From NCBI RefSeq assembly GCF_013409005.1, contig NZ_JACBZO010000001.1, positions 1,302,001 through 1,366,000 of the forward strand: 64,000 bases of DNA, read 5' to 3'. A program made the position numbers and the translations under genes. Of this stretch, positions 10,469-19,600 are shown in pieces (the stretch's first letter is position 1; each line of letters starts with the position of its first letter). Source of the stretch: Demequina lutea. Lineage in GTDB: Bacteria; Actinomycetota; Actinomycetes; Actinomycetales; Demequinaceae. Under the pieces are notes generated by a model. That model was not told the origin of the DNA. It worked only from the letters and a program-made list of their open reading frames with translations, and made no database searches.

Positions 10469-10666
10469 ATGGAACAGCACCGCGACAAGATCGAGTACTT
10501 CTTCAATACCACGACGGGCTTGGTCGAGGAGGGTCGTCAAAGCTCCTGGGAACACCTGCTCGGGCCTTTCGCCACGCCTGAGGCCGCCTCGCACGCGCTC
10601 GAAATCGTAGCGAAGCGGTCCGCGGCTTGGGATGACGAAGACAAGGCGTGGCGCGGGGAGGACTAG
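10469..10666 (+). CDS. Small conserved protein, SPOR-like
   Basis: A 65-residue acidic/polar protein of the type EYFFNTTTGLVEEG...LLGPFATPEAASHALEI...WDDEDKAW. I recall this small family from actinobacterial genomes, where it is often found near map and annotated as SPOR-domain or uncharacterised protein; no biochemical role is known to me. GGAGGT at 10455-10460 lies eight bases before ATG 10469, which is strong. It is transcribed divergently from map with about 32 bases between the starts, so the two promoters must overlap. Confidence 0.8.
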   Translation: MEQHRDKIEYFFNTTTGLVEEGRQSSWEHLLGPFATPEAASHALEIVAKRSAAWDDEDKAWRGED

Positions 10667-10677
10667 AGCGGGTACGA

Positions 10678-11526
10678 CTAGGCCCCGTCACGCCACGAGT
10701 GCTTCGGCTCGTAGCCGAGGACGCGTCTGGCCTTGTCGATTGAGAGCAAGGTCTCGTGCTCGCCCAACGCCTTGGTGACACGTACGTTCGGGAACTGCTC
10801 CGCCACGAGCTCCGCGCTTGAGCGGGACATCACGGTGTCGGCATTGGCGATGACGAAGCGGTCGAAGCCGGGTGGCGCGTATTCGAGACCCTTGATGACG
10901 GCCTGGGCTCCGTCCCTCGCGTCGATATAGCCCCACATGTTCCAGCGCCTTGCCAACGGATCGGCATCGAACGCGGGGAAGCCCGCGTACTCCTCCGGGT
11001 ACATCACGTTCGAGAAGCGCAAGGCAATGATGCTCAACGCGGGGTCCCAGCGGCAGAACTGGGCCGCCATGGTTTCTTCGAGGTGCTTCACGAGTGAGTA
11101 GTTCGACTCGGGTCTGCTCACATCCTCGTCGACGGGGATGTAAGGCGGGTCGATCGCGAAGGGCAGGCCCAACACTGTTTCGGAGGAGGCGTAGACGATC
11201 TTCTTGATGCCCGCACGCTTGGCACCCTGGAACACGTTGAAGGTGGCAGGCATGTTGTTGTGAAACGTCGCGACATCGGTGACCTGGCCAGGAGCAGGGA
11301 CGGCCGCGAGGTGAACCACGGCATCGACCTTTCCGTACCTGTCCTGCACGCCGAACATCGCGTCAACCGTCTGGCCGTAGTCGGTCAGGTCGATGCGCGT
11401 GTAGTCGTGGCTTGGCGCGGCTGGCGCCGAATCAAGGCCGTGGACGTCGTAGCCTGCGGCCGCGAGTTCCTGGACGACCACCCTGCCGAGCTTGCCCTTG
11501 CTGCCTGTGACGATGACGGTGATCAT
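10678..11526 (-). CDS. NAD-dependent epimerase/dehydratase (extended SDR)
   Basis: A 282-residue extended short-chain dehydrogenase. The nucleotide-binding glycine motif is TGSKGKLG (residues 8-15), and VHLAAVPAPG marks the cofactor-binding strand. The active site has Ser-Ser in YASSETVLG and the Tyr-x-x-x-Lys pair in NYSLVKHLEE. The substrate is likely a sugar or a sugar nucleotide but is not determinable. AGGAGC on the minus strand precedes ATG 11526. It starts 12 bases downstream of the panB stop, suggesting a panB-epimerase operon. Confidence 0.85.
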   Translation of the reverse strand: MITVIVTGSKGKLGRVVVQELAAAGYDVHGLDSAPAAPSHDYTRIDLTDYGQTVDAMFGVQDRYGKVDAVVHLAAVPAPGQVTDVATFHNNMPATFNVFQGAKRAGIKKIVYASSETVLGLPFAIDPPYIPVDEDVSRPESNYSLVKHLEETMAAQFCRWDPALSIIALRFSNVMYPEEYAGFPAFDADPLARRWNMWGYIDARDGAQAVIKGLEYAPPGFDRFVIANADTVMSRSSAELVAEQFPNVRVTKALGEHETLLSIDKARRVLGYEPKHSWRDGA

Positions 11527-11538
11527 CAGGTGTTGCTC

Positions 11539-12348
11539 CTATTCGTCGAACGTGTGGTTCGCGGCGGGGAACGTCTTGCCCTTGACCTCGCCGACGTACG
11601 CGGCAGCCGCCTCGCGCATCGCCTTGCCCACCTCGCCAAAGTGCTTGGAGAAACTGGGGCTCCAGTCGCCCATGCCGAGCGCATCGAGCCACACGAGCAC
11701 CTGTCCGTCGGTGTGGGGTCCGGCCCCGATGCCGATGGTGGGGATGTCGAGAGCGGCAGTGAGCTTCTCTGCCACGGGGGAGATGACCATCTCGAGCACG
11801 ATCATGCATGCGCCCGCCTCCTGAAGCGCCAACGCGTCGGCGAGCATGTCTTCGTACGCGCCTTCTCCGCGGCCCTGAATGCGGCGGCCCCCCAGCATGT
11901 TTTCGCTTTGCGGAGTGAAGCCCAGGTGCCCGACAAACGGGATTCCCGCGTCGACGACGGCCTTGACCTGTGCGGCAACGCGGCGCCCGCCTTCGAACTT
12001 GATGGCGTGCGGCTGGGCCTCCTTCATCATGCGAATCGCGGATTCAACGGCCTGCTGAGGCGACACCTCGTATGTGCCGAACGGGAGGTCCGCGACCACA
12101 AAGGCCTTCTGGGCGCCCCGCGATACGGCCCGGGCCATCGGGATCATCTCGTCGAGGGTGACCACCCCGGTGTTGTGGTGGCCCAGGATGTTGTCGCCGA
12201 GGGAGTCGCCCACGAGCAGGACATCGACTCCCGCCTCATCGAACAACTTCGCGGTGGGGAAGTCATAGGCCGTCAGCATCGTGATCTTCTCGCCACGAGC
12301 CTTCATTTCGCGGAAGTGGTGGATGCGTACCTTCTTGCGATCGGTCAT
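11539..12348 (-). CDS. panB: 3-methyl-2-oxobutanoate hydroxymethyltransferase
   Basis: A 269-residue class II aldolase-like barrel enzyme that adds a hydroxymethyl group from methylene-tetrahydrofolate to alpha-ketoisovalerate, the first committed step of pantothenate synthesis. Family landmarks are LTAYDFPTAKLFDEAGVDVLLVGDSLG near the N-terminus (Mg-binding Asp in VGDS), IKFEGG, and the catalytic Glu in MIVLEMVI. The length is normal. GGAG just upstream serves as a ribosome site. No panC or panD is nearby. Confidence 0.95.
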   Translation of the reverse strand: MTDRKKVRIHHFREMKARGEKITMLTAYDFPTAKLFDEAGVDVLLVGDSLGDNILGHHNTGVVTLDEMIPMARAVSRGAQKAFVVADLPFGTYEVSPQQAVESAIRMMKEAQPHAIKFEGGRRVAAQVKAVVDAGIPFVGHLGFTPQSENMLGGRRIQGRGEGAYEDMLADALALQEAGACMIVLEMVISPVAEKLTAALDIPTIGIGAGPHTDGQVLVWLDALGMGDWSPSFSKHFGEVGKAMREAAAAYVGEVKGKTFPAANHTFDE

Positions 12349-12395
12349 GGCTCCACTTTCTCACGAATGCCTGATGGTGTGGCCTCCGACGCTTG

Positions 12396-12556
12396 CTAGT
12401 CGGCGCTGGTGACCACCTAGAGGCATGGTGTGCTTCCTAGTCGGCGCTGGTGACCAGTCGGCCCCTGGCCATGGTGGGTAGGCTCACGTTCGCCGAGTGG
12501 TCACCAGCGCCGACTGAGGCGCACGGGAGCGCCCCAAGTGGTCACCAGCGCCGACT
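12396..12556. repeat. Cluster of four intergenic repeats, two direct and two inverted
   Basis: Between nadE and panB, the core GTCGGCGCTGGTGACCA occurs in plus orientation at 12399-12415 and 12440-12456, and in reverse orientation (TGGTCACCAGCGCCGAC) at 12498-12514 and 12539-12555. The inner pair could form a stem of about 18 bp around a loop of roughly 40 bases. The same core recurs near 59.7 and 61.2 kb. All copies seen are intergenic. Function unknown; possibly an extragenic palindromic element acting as a terminator or mRNA-end structure. Confidence 0.85.
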
Positions 12557-12575
12557 GAAGGGCATGGGAGCGTGA

Positions 12576-14222
12576 CTACTCGACCTTTTCGCGCCAGCGA
12601 CTCGTGATCGGCAGCCTGCGGTCGCGCCCAAAAGCGAGAGCGGTGACCTTGGGGCCCGGCGGGTACTGCCGGCGCTTCCACTCCGCGCGGTCAACCAAGG
12701 ACAACACCTTGTCAACCACGGCCTCGTCAAAGCCTCGAGCGAGCAGCTCCGCTCGACCCTCGGCGTGTTCCACGTACGCATCCAGCACCTCGTCCAGCAA
12801 CTCATACGGCGGTAGCGAGTCCTGGTCCATCTGTCCGGGACGTAGTTCGGCGCTCGGAGGTTTTTCGATCGAGTTGGCGGGGATCGGCTCGACCTCACCG
12901 AGGTTCCGTGCCCGCGCATTGCGCCAGCGGGCGAGGTCCCACACGCGGGTCTTGTCGAGGTCCTTGAGCGGGGCGAAGCCGCCGATGCTTCCCGCGTCGT
13001 AAATCGTGGCGTAGCCGGTCGCAAGTTCAGACTTGTTTCCGGGTGCGATGACCATGTGGCCCTCCCGATTCGAGATCGCCATGAGGATCACTCCCCGCAC
13101 CCGCGCCTGCAGGTTTTCCTCGGCGACGCCCGTCAGCGCGAGTTGGCTCTGGAACGCCGCGACGAGGGAAGCGATCGGTTGCACGCGATAGTCCGCGCCG
13201 ATGCGCTTGGCGAGGTCCGCCGCGTCGTCAAGGGAGTGCTGCGACGAGTACTCCGAGGGCATCGCGACGCCCACGACGTTCGCGCCGCCCACGGCATCCG
13301 CGGCGATCGCCGCGGTGAGAGCCGAGTCGATTCCCCCCGAGACCCCGAGCACGACGGACCCAAAGCCGTTCTTCACGAGGTAATCCCTCAGGCCCGTCAC
13401 CACTGCGGAGTAGACCTGCTCGTCATCCGAGGCGAAGTCGATCACACTCGACTGGGCGGGAGCGGCTCCCGCAGCAGGAAGTTCCCACAGGAGCAGCGCA
13501 TCGGCGAAACCTGGCGAGTTCGCCATCCACTCGCCGTCGGCGGCGACGATGAACGAGTGCCCATCAAACACGAGGTCGTCCTGGCCGCCCCACATGTTGA
13601 CGTAAGCCAGGGGCGCGTCCACCTCGGCGGCGCGTCGGCGCGCGAGGTCGGTGCGCACGCGGCCCTTGCCCTCCTCGAAGGGTGAGCCATTGAGCACGAG
13701 CAGCAGGTCGATGTTCGCGTCTGCCATCGCCGCCACGGGTCCACCGTCTTGCCAGATGTCCTCACAAATCACGACACCAATGCGTCGCCCGTCGACCGTG
13801 ATCACACACGGCGCCGTGCCCGGCGCGAAAATGCGTCGCTCGTCGAAGACGCCGTAGTTGGGGAGGTGGTGCTTCGAGTAGCGCGCCGTGATCGCGCCGT
13901 TCTGCATGATGACGGCGTCGTTCGTGGGGTGCCCGTCCGCATTGGCCCCAAGTGTGCCGAGCACCACCGTGAGATCACCGAGGCCATCGGCCACGAGATC
14001 GTCCGCCAAGGACCGCACCGCCTGCTCGGCCGCACGCTGAAAGCTCTCCCTCAGCGCAAGGTCCTCGATGGGGTATCCCGTGATGACCATCTCGGGGAAC
14101 ACCACGACGCGGGCGCCCGCCTCAGCGGCTTCGCGAGAGCGTGCGCGCACAAGTGCCGCGTTGCCAGCGATGTCTCCCACGCAAGGGTTGACTTGGGCCA
14201 GGGCAATGGTGAGGCCAGACAT
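12576..14222 (-). CDS. nadE: Glutamine-dependent NAD+ synthetase
   Basis: A 548-residue two-domain enzyme making NAD+ from deamido-NAD+, ATP and glutamine. The N-terminal nitrilase-type glutaminase domain has the catalytic triad Glu44 (FPEMVITGYP), Lys117 (YSKHHLPNYG) and Cys153 (VVICEDIWQ). The C-terminal synthetase domain has the PP-loop SGGIDSAL at 295-302. Length fits the shorter glutamine-dependent class rather than the ~680-residue M. tuberculosis form. ATG 14222 follows TAGGCT by six bases, so the mRNA is probably leaderless. It is divergent from glnA2. Confidence 0.95.
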   Translation of the reverse strand: MSGLTIALAQVNPCVGDIAGNAALVRARSREAAEAGARVVVFPEMVITGYPIEDLALRESFQRAAEQAVRSLADDLVADGLGDLTVVLGTLGANADGHPTNDAVIMQNGAITARYSKHHLPNYGVFDERRIFAPGTAPCVITVDGRRIGVVICEDIWQDGGPVAAMADANIDLLLVLNGSPFEEGKGRVRTDLARRRAAEVDAPLAYVNMWGGQDDLVFDGHSFIVAADGEWMANSPGFADALLLWELPAAGAAPAQSSVIDFASDDEQVYSAVVTGLRDYLVKNGFGSVVLGVSGGIDSALTAAIAADAVGGANVVGVAMPSEYSSQHSLDDAADLAKRIGADYRVQPIASLVAAFQSQLALTGVAEENLQARVRGVILMAISNREGHMVIAPGNKSELATGYATIYDAGSIGGFAPLKDLDKTRVWDLARWRNARARNLGEVEPIPANSIEKPPSAELRPGQMDQDSLPPYELLDEVLDAYVEHAEGRAELLARGFDEAVVDKVLSLVDRAEWKRRQYPPGPKVTALAFGRDRRLPITSRWREKVE

Positions 14223-14228
14223 GGCGCC

Positions 14229-14234
14229 AGCCTA
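14229..14234 (-). promoter_or_regulatory. -10 element, probably leaderless
   Basis: TAGGCT on the minus strand, six bases before the ATG of nadE. Confidence 0.5.
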
Positions 14235-14296
14235 CGCGGGACAGGCACCCCGGTCACGTCACACAAACGACATCTGGATGGGGCAGGATGGGGGGC

Positions 14297-15631
14297 ATGG
14301 ATAAGCAGCAGGAGTATGTGCTTCGCAGTGTCGAGGAGCGTGACATCCGCTTCATTCGGTTGTGGTTCACCGATGTGCTCGGGATCCTCAAATCGGTGGC
14401 GATCGCGCCCGCGGAATTGGAGAACGCCTTCGCCGAGGGGATTGGCTTCGACGGCTCGGCGGTCGAGGGTCTGACCCGCGTGTATGAGGCGGACATGCTC
14501 GCGATCCCGGACCCGACCACCTACCAGGTGTTGCCGTGGCGCGGTGACCGCCAGGGTGCGGCGCGCATGTTCTGCGACATTCACCTTCCCGACGGCGAGG
14601 CCGCGCTGTCGGACCCGCGTCAGGTGCTCAAGCGCACTCTCGACAAGGCCTCCGAGCAGGGCTTCACGTTTTACACGCACCCCGAGATTGAGTTCTACCT
14701 GTTCAAGCCGCTCGAGGAGGGCAAGCTGCCTCGCCCCGTCGACCAGGCTGGATATTTCGACAACGTGCCGCGCGGTACGGCCCACGAGTTCCGCCGGACG
14801 GCGATCACGACGCTCGAAGAGATGGGCATCTCCGTCGAGTTCAGCCACCACGAGGCGGGGCCCGGCCAGAACGAGATCGACCTGCGCTACGCCGATGCCC
14901 TTACCACGGCGGACAACATCATGACCTTCCGCACGGCCATCAAGGAGGTTGCGCTGGAGCAGGGTCTGTACGCGTCATTCATGCCCAAGCCGCTCGCGAA
15001 TGCGCCCGGTTCCGGAATGCACACGCACCTGAGTCTCTTCGAGGGTGACCGCAACGCCTTCCACGATCCCGCCGCCGAATTCGGGCTCTCGACCGTGGCT
15101 CGCCAATTCATGGCGGGCCTGCTCGCTCACGCCCCCGAAATCACTGCCGTCACCAACCAGCACGTGAACTCGTACAAGCGGCTGTGGGGCGGCGCCGAGG
15201 CGCCGAGCTACGTGTGCTGGGGCTCGAACAACCGTTCCGCGCTGGTGCGCATCCCGATCCACAAGCCCACCAAGGGCCAATCGGCCAGGGTCGAATACCG
15301 CGCGATCGACTCGGCGGCCAACCCGTATCTTGCGTTCTCCGTCATCCTCGCCGCGGGCCTCAAGGGCATCAAGGAGGGTTATGAACTTCCCGACGGTGCC
15401 GAGGATGACGTGTGGGAGTTGAGCGCGGCCGAGCGCAAGGCGATGGGATACGAGCCGTTGCCCTCTTCGCTTGCCGAGGCGGTCGGGGTGATGGAGAAGT
15501 CGGAGCTCGTGGCGGAGACGCTGGGCGAGAGCGTCTTTGACTTCTTCCTGCGCAACAAGCGCGAGGAGTGGACGGCGTACCGATCCCAGGTGACGCCCTT
15601 TGAGTTGGAGCGCTATCTCGGTGTTCTGTGA
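14297..15631 (+). CDS. glnA2: Type I glutamine synthetase paralogue GlnA2
   Basis: A 444-residue GS-I fold protein. The family segments DVLGILKSVAIAP, GFDGSAVEG, PEIEFYLF, SHHEAGPGQNEID and NPYLAFSVILAAGLKGI are all present. It matches the GlnA2 branch, which in mycobacteria sits beside glnE. Where GlnA1 has the adenylylation tyrosine, this protein has Trp373 in DDVWELS, so it should escape GlnE control. ATG 14297 is chosen over ATG 14288 because the family begins MD(K/R)Q; AGGA at 14285-14288 is suitably placed. GlnA2-type enzymes have weak GS activity in mycobacteria, and some actinobacterial paralogues act on other amines, so the true substrate is open. Confidence 0.9.
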   Translation: MDKQQEYVLRSVEERDIRFIRLWFTDVLGILKSVAIAPAELENAFAEGIGFDGSAVEGLTRVYEADMLAIPDPTTYQVLPWRGDRQGAARMFCDIHLPDGEAALSDPRQVLKRTLDKASEQGFTFYTHPEIEFYLFKPLEEGKLPRPVDQAGYFDNVPRGTAHEFRRTAITTLEEMGISVEFSHHEAGPGQNEIDLRYADALTTADNIMTFRTAIKEVALEQGLYASFMPKPLANAPGSGMHTHLSLFEGDRNAFHDPAAEFGLSTVARQFMAGLLAHAPEITAVTNQHVNSYKRLWGGAEAPSYVCWGSNNRSALVRIPIHKPTKGQSARVEYRAIDSAANPYLAFSVILAAGLKGIKEGYELPDGAEDDVWELSAAERKAMGYEPLPSSLAEAVGVMEKSELVAETLGESVFDFFLRNKREEWTAYRSQVTPFELERYLGVL

Positions 15632-15660
15632 GTGCTCGGGGCGACGAGCGCCCTTGCGCT

Positions 15661-15666
15661 TAGGGT
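15661..15666 (+). promoter_or_regulatory. -10 element, probably leaderless
   Basis: TAGGGT six bases before the GTG of glnE, in the short gap after glnA2. glnE may thus have its own promoter. Confidence 0.45.
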
Positions 15667-15672
15667 AGACGC

Positions 15673-18600
15673 GTGACAGGTCGAGAACTCAGTGCCGCGG
15701 CGCAAATGCGGCGCGCGGGCGTCCACGATCCCGAAAGGGCACTCCGTCTCGTCGCCGACATCGAGGCCGTGATGGGAGTGACGATCGACGACGTCCCCAA
15801 GGCGCTGTCGTACCTGGCCGATCCCGATGGCGGGCTACTCAACCTGTTGCGCTTGGCCGAATCCGCTCGCGACAGGGGACTGCTTGACGCCCTTGCGGCC
15901 TTGAGGGGCACGACGGCGGGAAACAAGTTGGGGATGCTCCTGGGCGCATCGAGCGCGCTCGGCGACTTCTTGGTGAGGCATCCCGACGTCGCGGTTGACG
16001 CGTCGTCGTGGGGCCAAGAAATACGGCCGGACGCATCGGGCGCGCGAGCAGCATTCCTGACAGCGGTGGGAGCTGACCCTGAATCCTCCGCACCCGTCGC
16101 CACCGTCACGGGTGCAGCGGGTGTCGATGCGATGAGGATCGCCTATCGCCGTGAACTCGCGGAGGTCGCGGCGATCGACGTCTCCTCTGGCAACCCCCTG
16201 GCAGTCGAGCCCGCGGTAAGCGCCGCGCTCGCCGACCTCGCAGGCGCCGCGCTCGAGGCGGGACTGGCGATCGCGAGGGCGGAGACGCCAGGCCACGAGT
16301 CGGCGCGCCTTGCGATTATGGCGATGGGGAAGTGCGGCGCGCACGAACTGAATTACGTTTCCGATGTCGATGTGATTTACGTTGCCGAGCCGGCAGATGG
16401 ATTCGAAGAGGGCGTCGCCATGGCCGCTGCTACGGCACTTGCGTCACGTGCCGCCGCCGTATGTTCGGCCCCGTCGTCGGAGCCACCGTTGTGGCAAGTC
16501 GACCCCAATCTCCGACCGGAGGGCAAGGACGGGGTGCTCGTGCGCCGCGTCGAGTCGCATCGGGCCTACTACGAGCGCTGGGCCGAATCGTGGGAGTTCC
16601 AGGCCCTGCTCAAGGCCAGGCCCGTCGCCGGTGACCTCGAGGTGGGCCAGGCCTATCTCGATGCGGTGTGGCCGTTTGTATGGACCGCCGTGGAGCGCGA
16701 CGGCTTCGTGCAGTCGGCTCAGGCAATGCGCAAGCGAGTCGAGTCGCATATCCCGCTCAAGGAGAAGGATCGCGAGATCAAGCTTGGTCCTGGAGGCCTG
16801 CGCGATGTCGAATTCACGATCCAACTCATTCAGCTCGTCCACGGGCGTTCCGACCCATCGCTCAGGGTTCGCGGCACTCTCGAGGGCCTGCGGGCGCTGA
16901 GGGACGGCGGCTACGTGGGACGCACTCAAGCGGCGTCTCTCGATCGCGGGTACCGGCAGTTGCGAGTGTGGGAGCACCGGCTGCAGCTGCGCAGGCTGAG
17001 CCGCACCCACCTCATGCCAGACACCGACGAGGACAAGCGGATACTCGCTCGCGCGTCGGGCTTTGCGACCGTCGGCTACATGGAGGAGGTGTGGGCCGAC
17101 GTACGCCGCGACGTCCGCACGATGCACCTGGAGATGTTCTATCGGCCCATCCTCGGAGTGGTGGCCCAGCTGAGCACCGATGAGGTGGCGCTCTCCGAGG
17201 AGCCCGCACGGGCACGACTCGCCGCGATCGGATTCAGGGATCCGGCGGGTGCCCAGCGCCACATCGCGGTCCTCACCCAGGGCCTCTCGCGTCGCGCGGC
17301 GATTCAGCGCCAACTGTTGCCCGCGATGATCGGCTGGTTCGCGGCGGGCCCCGATCCGGATGCGGGGCTGCTCGCCTTCAGGCAGCTTGCCGAACAGCTC
17401 GAGCGCAGCCAGTGGTTCCTCAAGCTCTTGCGCGACTCGGGAACCGCGGCCGAGCGCCTTGCGGTCCTGTTGTCGACGTCTGGTTTCGTGACGAAGGCGC
17501 TGTTGACGTCCGCCCAACACATCACGTGGCTCGATTCCGACGATGATCTCGCGCCCGTGCCCGTCGAGAGGCTCGATCGCGAGGCAGAGGCCATCGTCAG
17601 CCGTGCAGACGACGAGGAAAAGGTCATCACGGCGCTGCGTGGGCTCCGGAGGCGCGAAGTCGTACGCACTGCGGCCGCGAACGTGCTCGCCCTGCAAGAC
17701 TCGGTGACAGCGGCGGCGTCCGTGACCCAGGCCGCCGACGTCCTGATGAGGGGCGCCCTTCGAGTGGCGCACGCGGTGGTGACGATCGAGCGCGGTCTGG
17801 ACCAGCCTGCCGCCGATGTGGCGGTCGTCGCCATGGGCAGATACGGCGGCGGAGAGATGGGTTACGGCTCCGACGCGGACGTGCAGTTCGTGTACGAGGC
17901 GAGTGAGGGCGCGGATGACCCGGCCTCCTTTGCGCTCGACGTTGCCGCCAAGCTGCGCGACCTGCTCCAGCGGGCCAACTCGCAACCGTCCCTCGCGGTC
18001 GACGCCGACCTCCGGCCCGAAGGGAAGAACGGGCCCCTCGTGCGCTCTCTCGAGTCGGTCTCCGAGTACTACCGGCGTTGGTCGGATCCGTGGGAGGCCC
18101 AGGCGCTGCTCCGGGCGCGTCCCGTCGCGGGCAGCCCGGAGCTACGCGAGAGGTTCGTCGCTGCGATCGCTGACGTGAGGTACCCGTCGGAGGTCACCCC
18201 AGCCGCTCTGAAGCAGATGAGGACACTCAAGGCGCGCATGGAGTCGGAGCGACTCCCGAGGGGCATAGATCCTCGTCGGCACCTCAAACTCGGGCCCGGG
18301 GGGCTCTCCGACGTCGAGTGGACTGTCCAGCTTCTGCAATTGCGCCATGCAAAGGCACACCACACCCTGCAAACCACCGAGACCCTGCGGGCGATTGGCG
18401 CGGCACGGTCGGCGGGAGTGCTCTCAGTGTCCGACTCGCGCGCATTGGCCGATGCGTGGCGACTCGCCACGGACCTGCGCGGTGCGATCGCCCTTCGCGG
18501 CAAATCAGGTGACGCGGACGCGCTTCCCGGCGACTACCGTGACCTTGGAGTTCTCGCGTCCATCATGGGCACGCAGGAGTCGGGTCAGGCTCTGGACGAG

Positions 18601-18675
18601 CGCTATGCGCGCACGGCCCGCCGTGCACGAGCGGTGACAGAGCGAGTGTTCTTCGCCTGGGAGGAGTCGTCGTGA
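15673..18675 (+). CDS. glnE: Bifunctional glutamine synthetase adenylyltransferase/deadenylase
   Basis: A 1000-residue protein with two nucleotidyltransferase modules. The N-terminal (deadenylylating) module has MGKCGAHELNYVSDVDVIYV near residues 217-236 and the C-terminal (adenylylating) module has MGRYGGGEMGYGSDADVQFVYE near 720-741. Each is followed by a helical GlnD-type domain (LKEKDREIKLGPGGLRDVEF and a similar RHLKLGPGGLSDVEW). It switches GlnA off and on by AMP addition to and removal from a tyrosine. The only plausible target in this window is GlnA1 (Tyr405), not the adjacent GlnA2. It starts 41 bases after glnA2 and its stop overlaps the next gene as GTGA. Confidence 0.95.
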   Translation: MTGRELSAAAQMRRAGVHDPERALRLVADIEAVMGVTIDDVPKALSYLADPDGGLLNLLRLAESARDRGLLDALAALRGTTAGNKLGMLLGASSALGDFLVRHPDVAVDASSWGQEIRPDASGARAAFLTAVGADPESSAPVATVTGAAGVDAMRIAYRRELAEVAAIDVSSGNPLAVEPAVSAALADLAGAALEAGLAIARAETPGHESARLAIMAMGKCGAHELNYVSDVDVIYVAEPADGFEEGVAMAAATALASRAAAVCSAPSSEPPLWQVDPNLRPEGKDGVLVRRVESHRAYYERWAESWEFQALLKARPVAGDLEVGQAYLDAVWPFVWTAVERDGFVQSAQAMRKRVESHIPLKEKDREIKLGPGGLRDVEFTIQLIQLVHGRSDPSLRVRGTLEGLRALRDGGYVGRTQAASLDRGYRQLRVWEHRLQLRRLSRTHLMPDTDEDKRILARASGFATVGYMEEVWADVRRDVRTMHLEMFYRPILGVVAQLSTDEVALSEEPARARLAAIGFRDPAGAQRHIAVLTQGLSRRAAIQRQLLPAMIGWFAAGPDPDAGLLAFRQLAEQLERSQWFLKLLRDSGTAAERLAVLLSTSGFVTKALLTSAQHITWLDSDDDLAPVPVERLDREAEAIVSRADDEEKVITALRGLRRREVVRTAAANVLALQDSVTAAASVTQAADVLMRGALRVAHAVVTIERGLDQPAADVAVVAMGRYGGGEMGYGSDADVQFVYEASEGADDPASFALDVAAKLRDLLQRANSQPSLAVDADLRPEGKNGPLVRSLESVSEYYRRWSDPWEAQALLRARPVAGSPELRERFVAAIADVRYPSEVTPAALKQMRTLKARMESERLPRGIDPRRHLKLGPGGLSDVEWTVQLLQLRHAKAHHTLQTTETLRAIGAARSAGVLSVSDSRALADAWRLATDLRGAIALRGKSGDADALPGDYRDLGVLASIMGTQESGQALDERYARTARRARAVTERVFFAWEESS

Positions 18676-19547
18676 AAGCGCTACGAACGTTCGTCTCAGC
18701 GATTGCAATTCTCGCAGGCGCGGCGCTCGTTGTCGCGTGGTGCGGCGCATGGCTCTTGCTTTCTGCCGTCGACGATGGAGTCGTCGCTCGCACGATGGTC
18801 CAGACGGCCCTGGCGACGCCCGCCGTGACCGCGCGCATCGGCGACGATTTGATGTCTCGCACGACCGAATCGCTTTCGGGACTGGGCATTGACTTGACGG
18901 CCATTGGCGCCGACGGCGCCGTGCGCACGGCGCTTGTGAAGTGGACGCAATCCGATGACTTCAAGCAGACCGTCCTGGATCAGGTCGATGCCGCGCGGGA
19001 GAAGCTACACGAGGAACTCGCGAGTCGGGATCGCCCGCAAGGCCCCTTCACCGTCTCGATCAACGTCAGCGCGACGGTGAACAAGCGATTGGGCGAGATT
19101 CCGGTTGTCGGCTCCCAGATTCCCAATGTCGCGGTCGCCCCGGTCCAAGTGGAATTGGTGTCAGCGGACAGCTTCAACAAGGCCCGTACCGCTTACTCGC
19201 GGCTGGAATTCGCTAAACGTTACTTCTTGTGGATAGGTGGCGCGCTCATCGTTGTCGGCCTCTTGGTTTCGACGCGGCGCCGCTACGTGATTGCCAAATT
19301 CCTCATTGCGGTGGGTGCGATGGCGCTCGGCCTCGTGGTAATCGTGACCGTCGCCACCCCAGAACGCCTCGCGAGCGGGTTGCCGGGCGGCGACCAAGGC
19401 ACGTGGGGACAGCTCGCAATCCAGGCGTTTTCCGATGCGGCACTACCGGCAATGCGCCGGACGATTGCGATCATCGGTGCCGTTGCGATTGCTGCGGGAG
19501 CGCTCATGGTGATGATTCTGAAGTCGTTCAGTTCGGCGCGCCGCTAG
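18672..19547 (+). CDS. Uncharacterised membrane protein downstream of glnE
   Basis: A 291-residue protein not recognised as a named family. Hydrophobic segments are at about 7-30, 185-200, 206-229 and 265-284. The loop of roughly 150 residues between the first and second segment probably lies outside the membrane and is mixed alpha/beta in character (ending GPFTVSINVSATVNKRL and NVAVAPVQVELVSA). The GTG start overlaps the glnE stop by four bases, implying translational coupling. A link to nitrogen metabolism would rest only on this coupling and is unproven. Confidence 0.8.
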   Translation: MKALRTFVSAIAILAGAALVVAWCGAWLLLSAVDDGVVARTMVQTALATPAVTARIGDDLMSRTTESLSGLGIDLTAIGADGAVRTALVKWTQSDDFKQTVLDQVDAAREKLHEELASRDRPQGPFTVSINVSATVNKRLGEIPVVGSQIPNVAVAPVQVELVSADSFNKARTAYSRLEFAKRYFLWIGGALIVVGLLVSTRRRYVIAKFLIAVGAMALGLVVIVTVATPERLASGLPGGDQGTWGQLAIQAFSDAALPAMRRTIAIIGAVAIAAGALMVMILKSFSSARR

Positions 19548-19600
19548 TCGCTGCAGTCCGTCTTGAGTCCGCCCGCCGCTTTCACGCGAGATCTAGCCCA

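Noticed and set aside
16444-17985. 513-codon open frame antisense to glnE
   Set aside because: Low-complexity, motif-free translation opposite the strongly supported GlnE.
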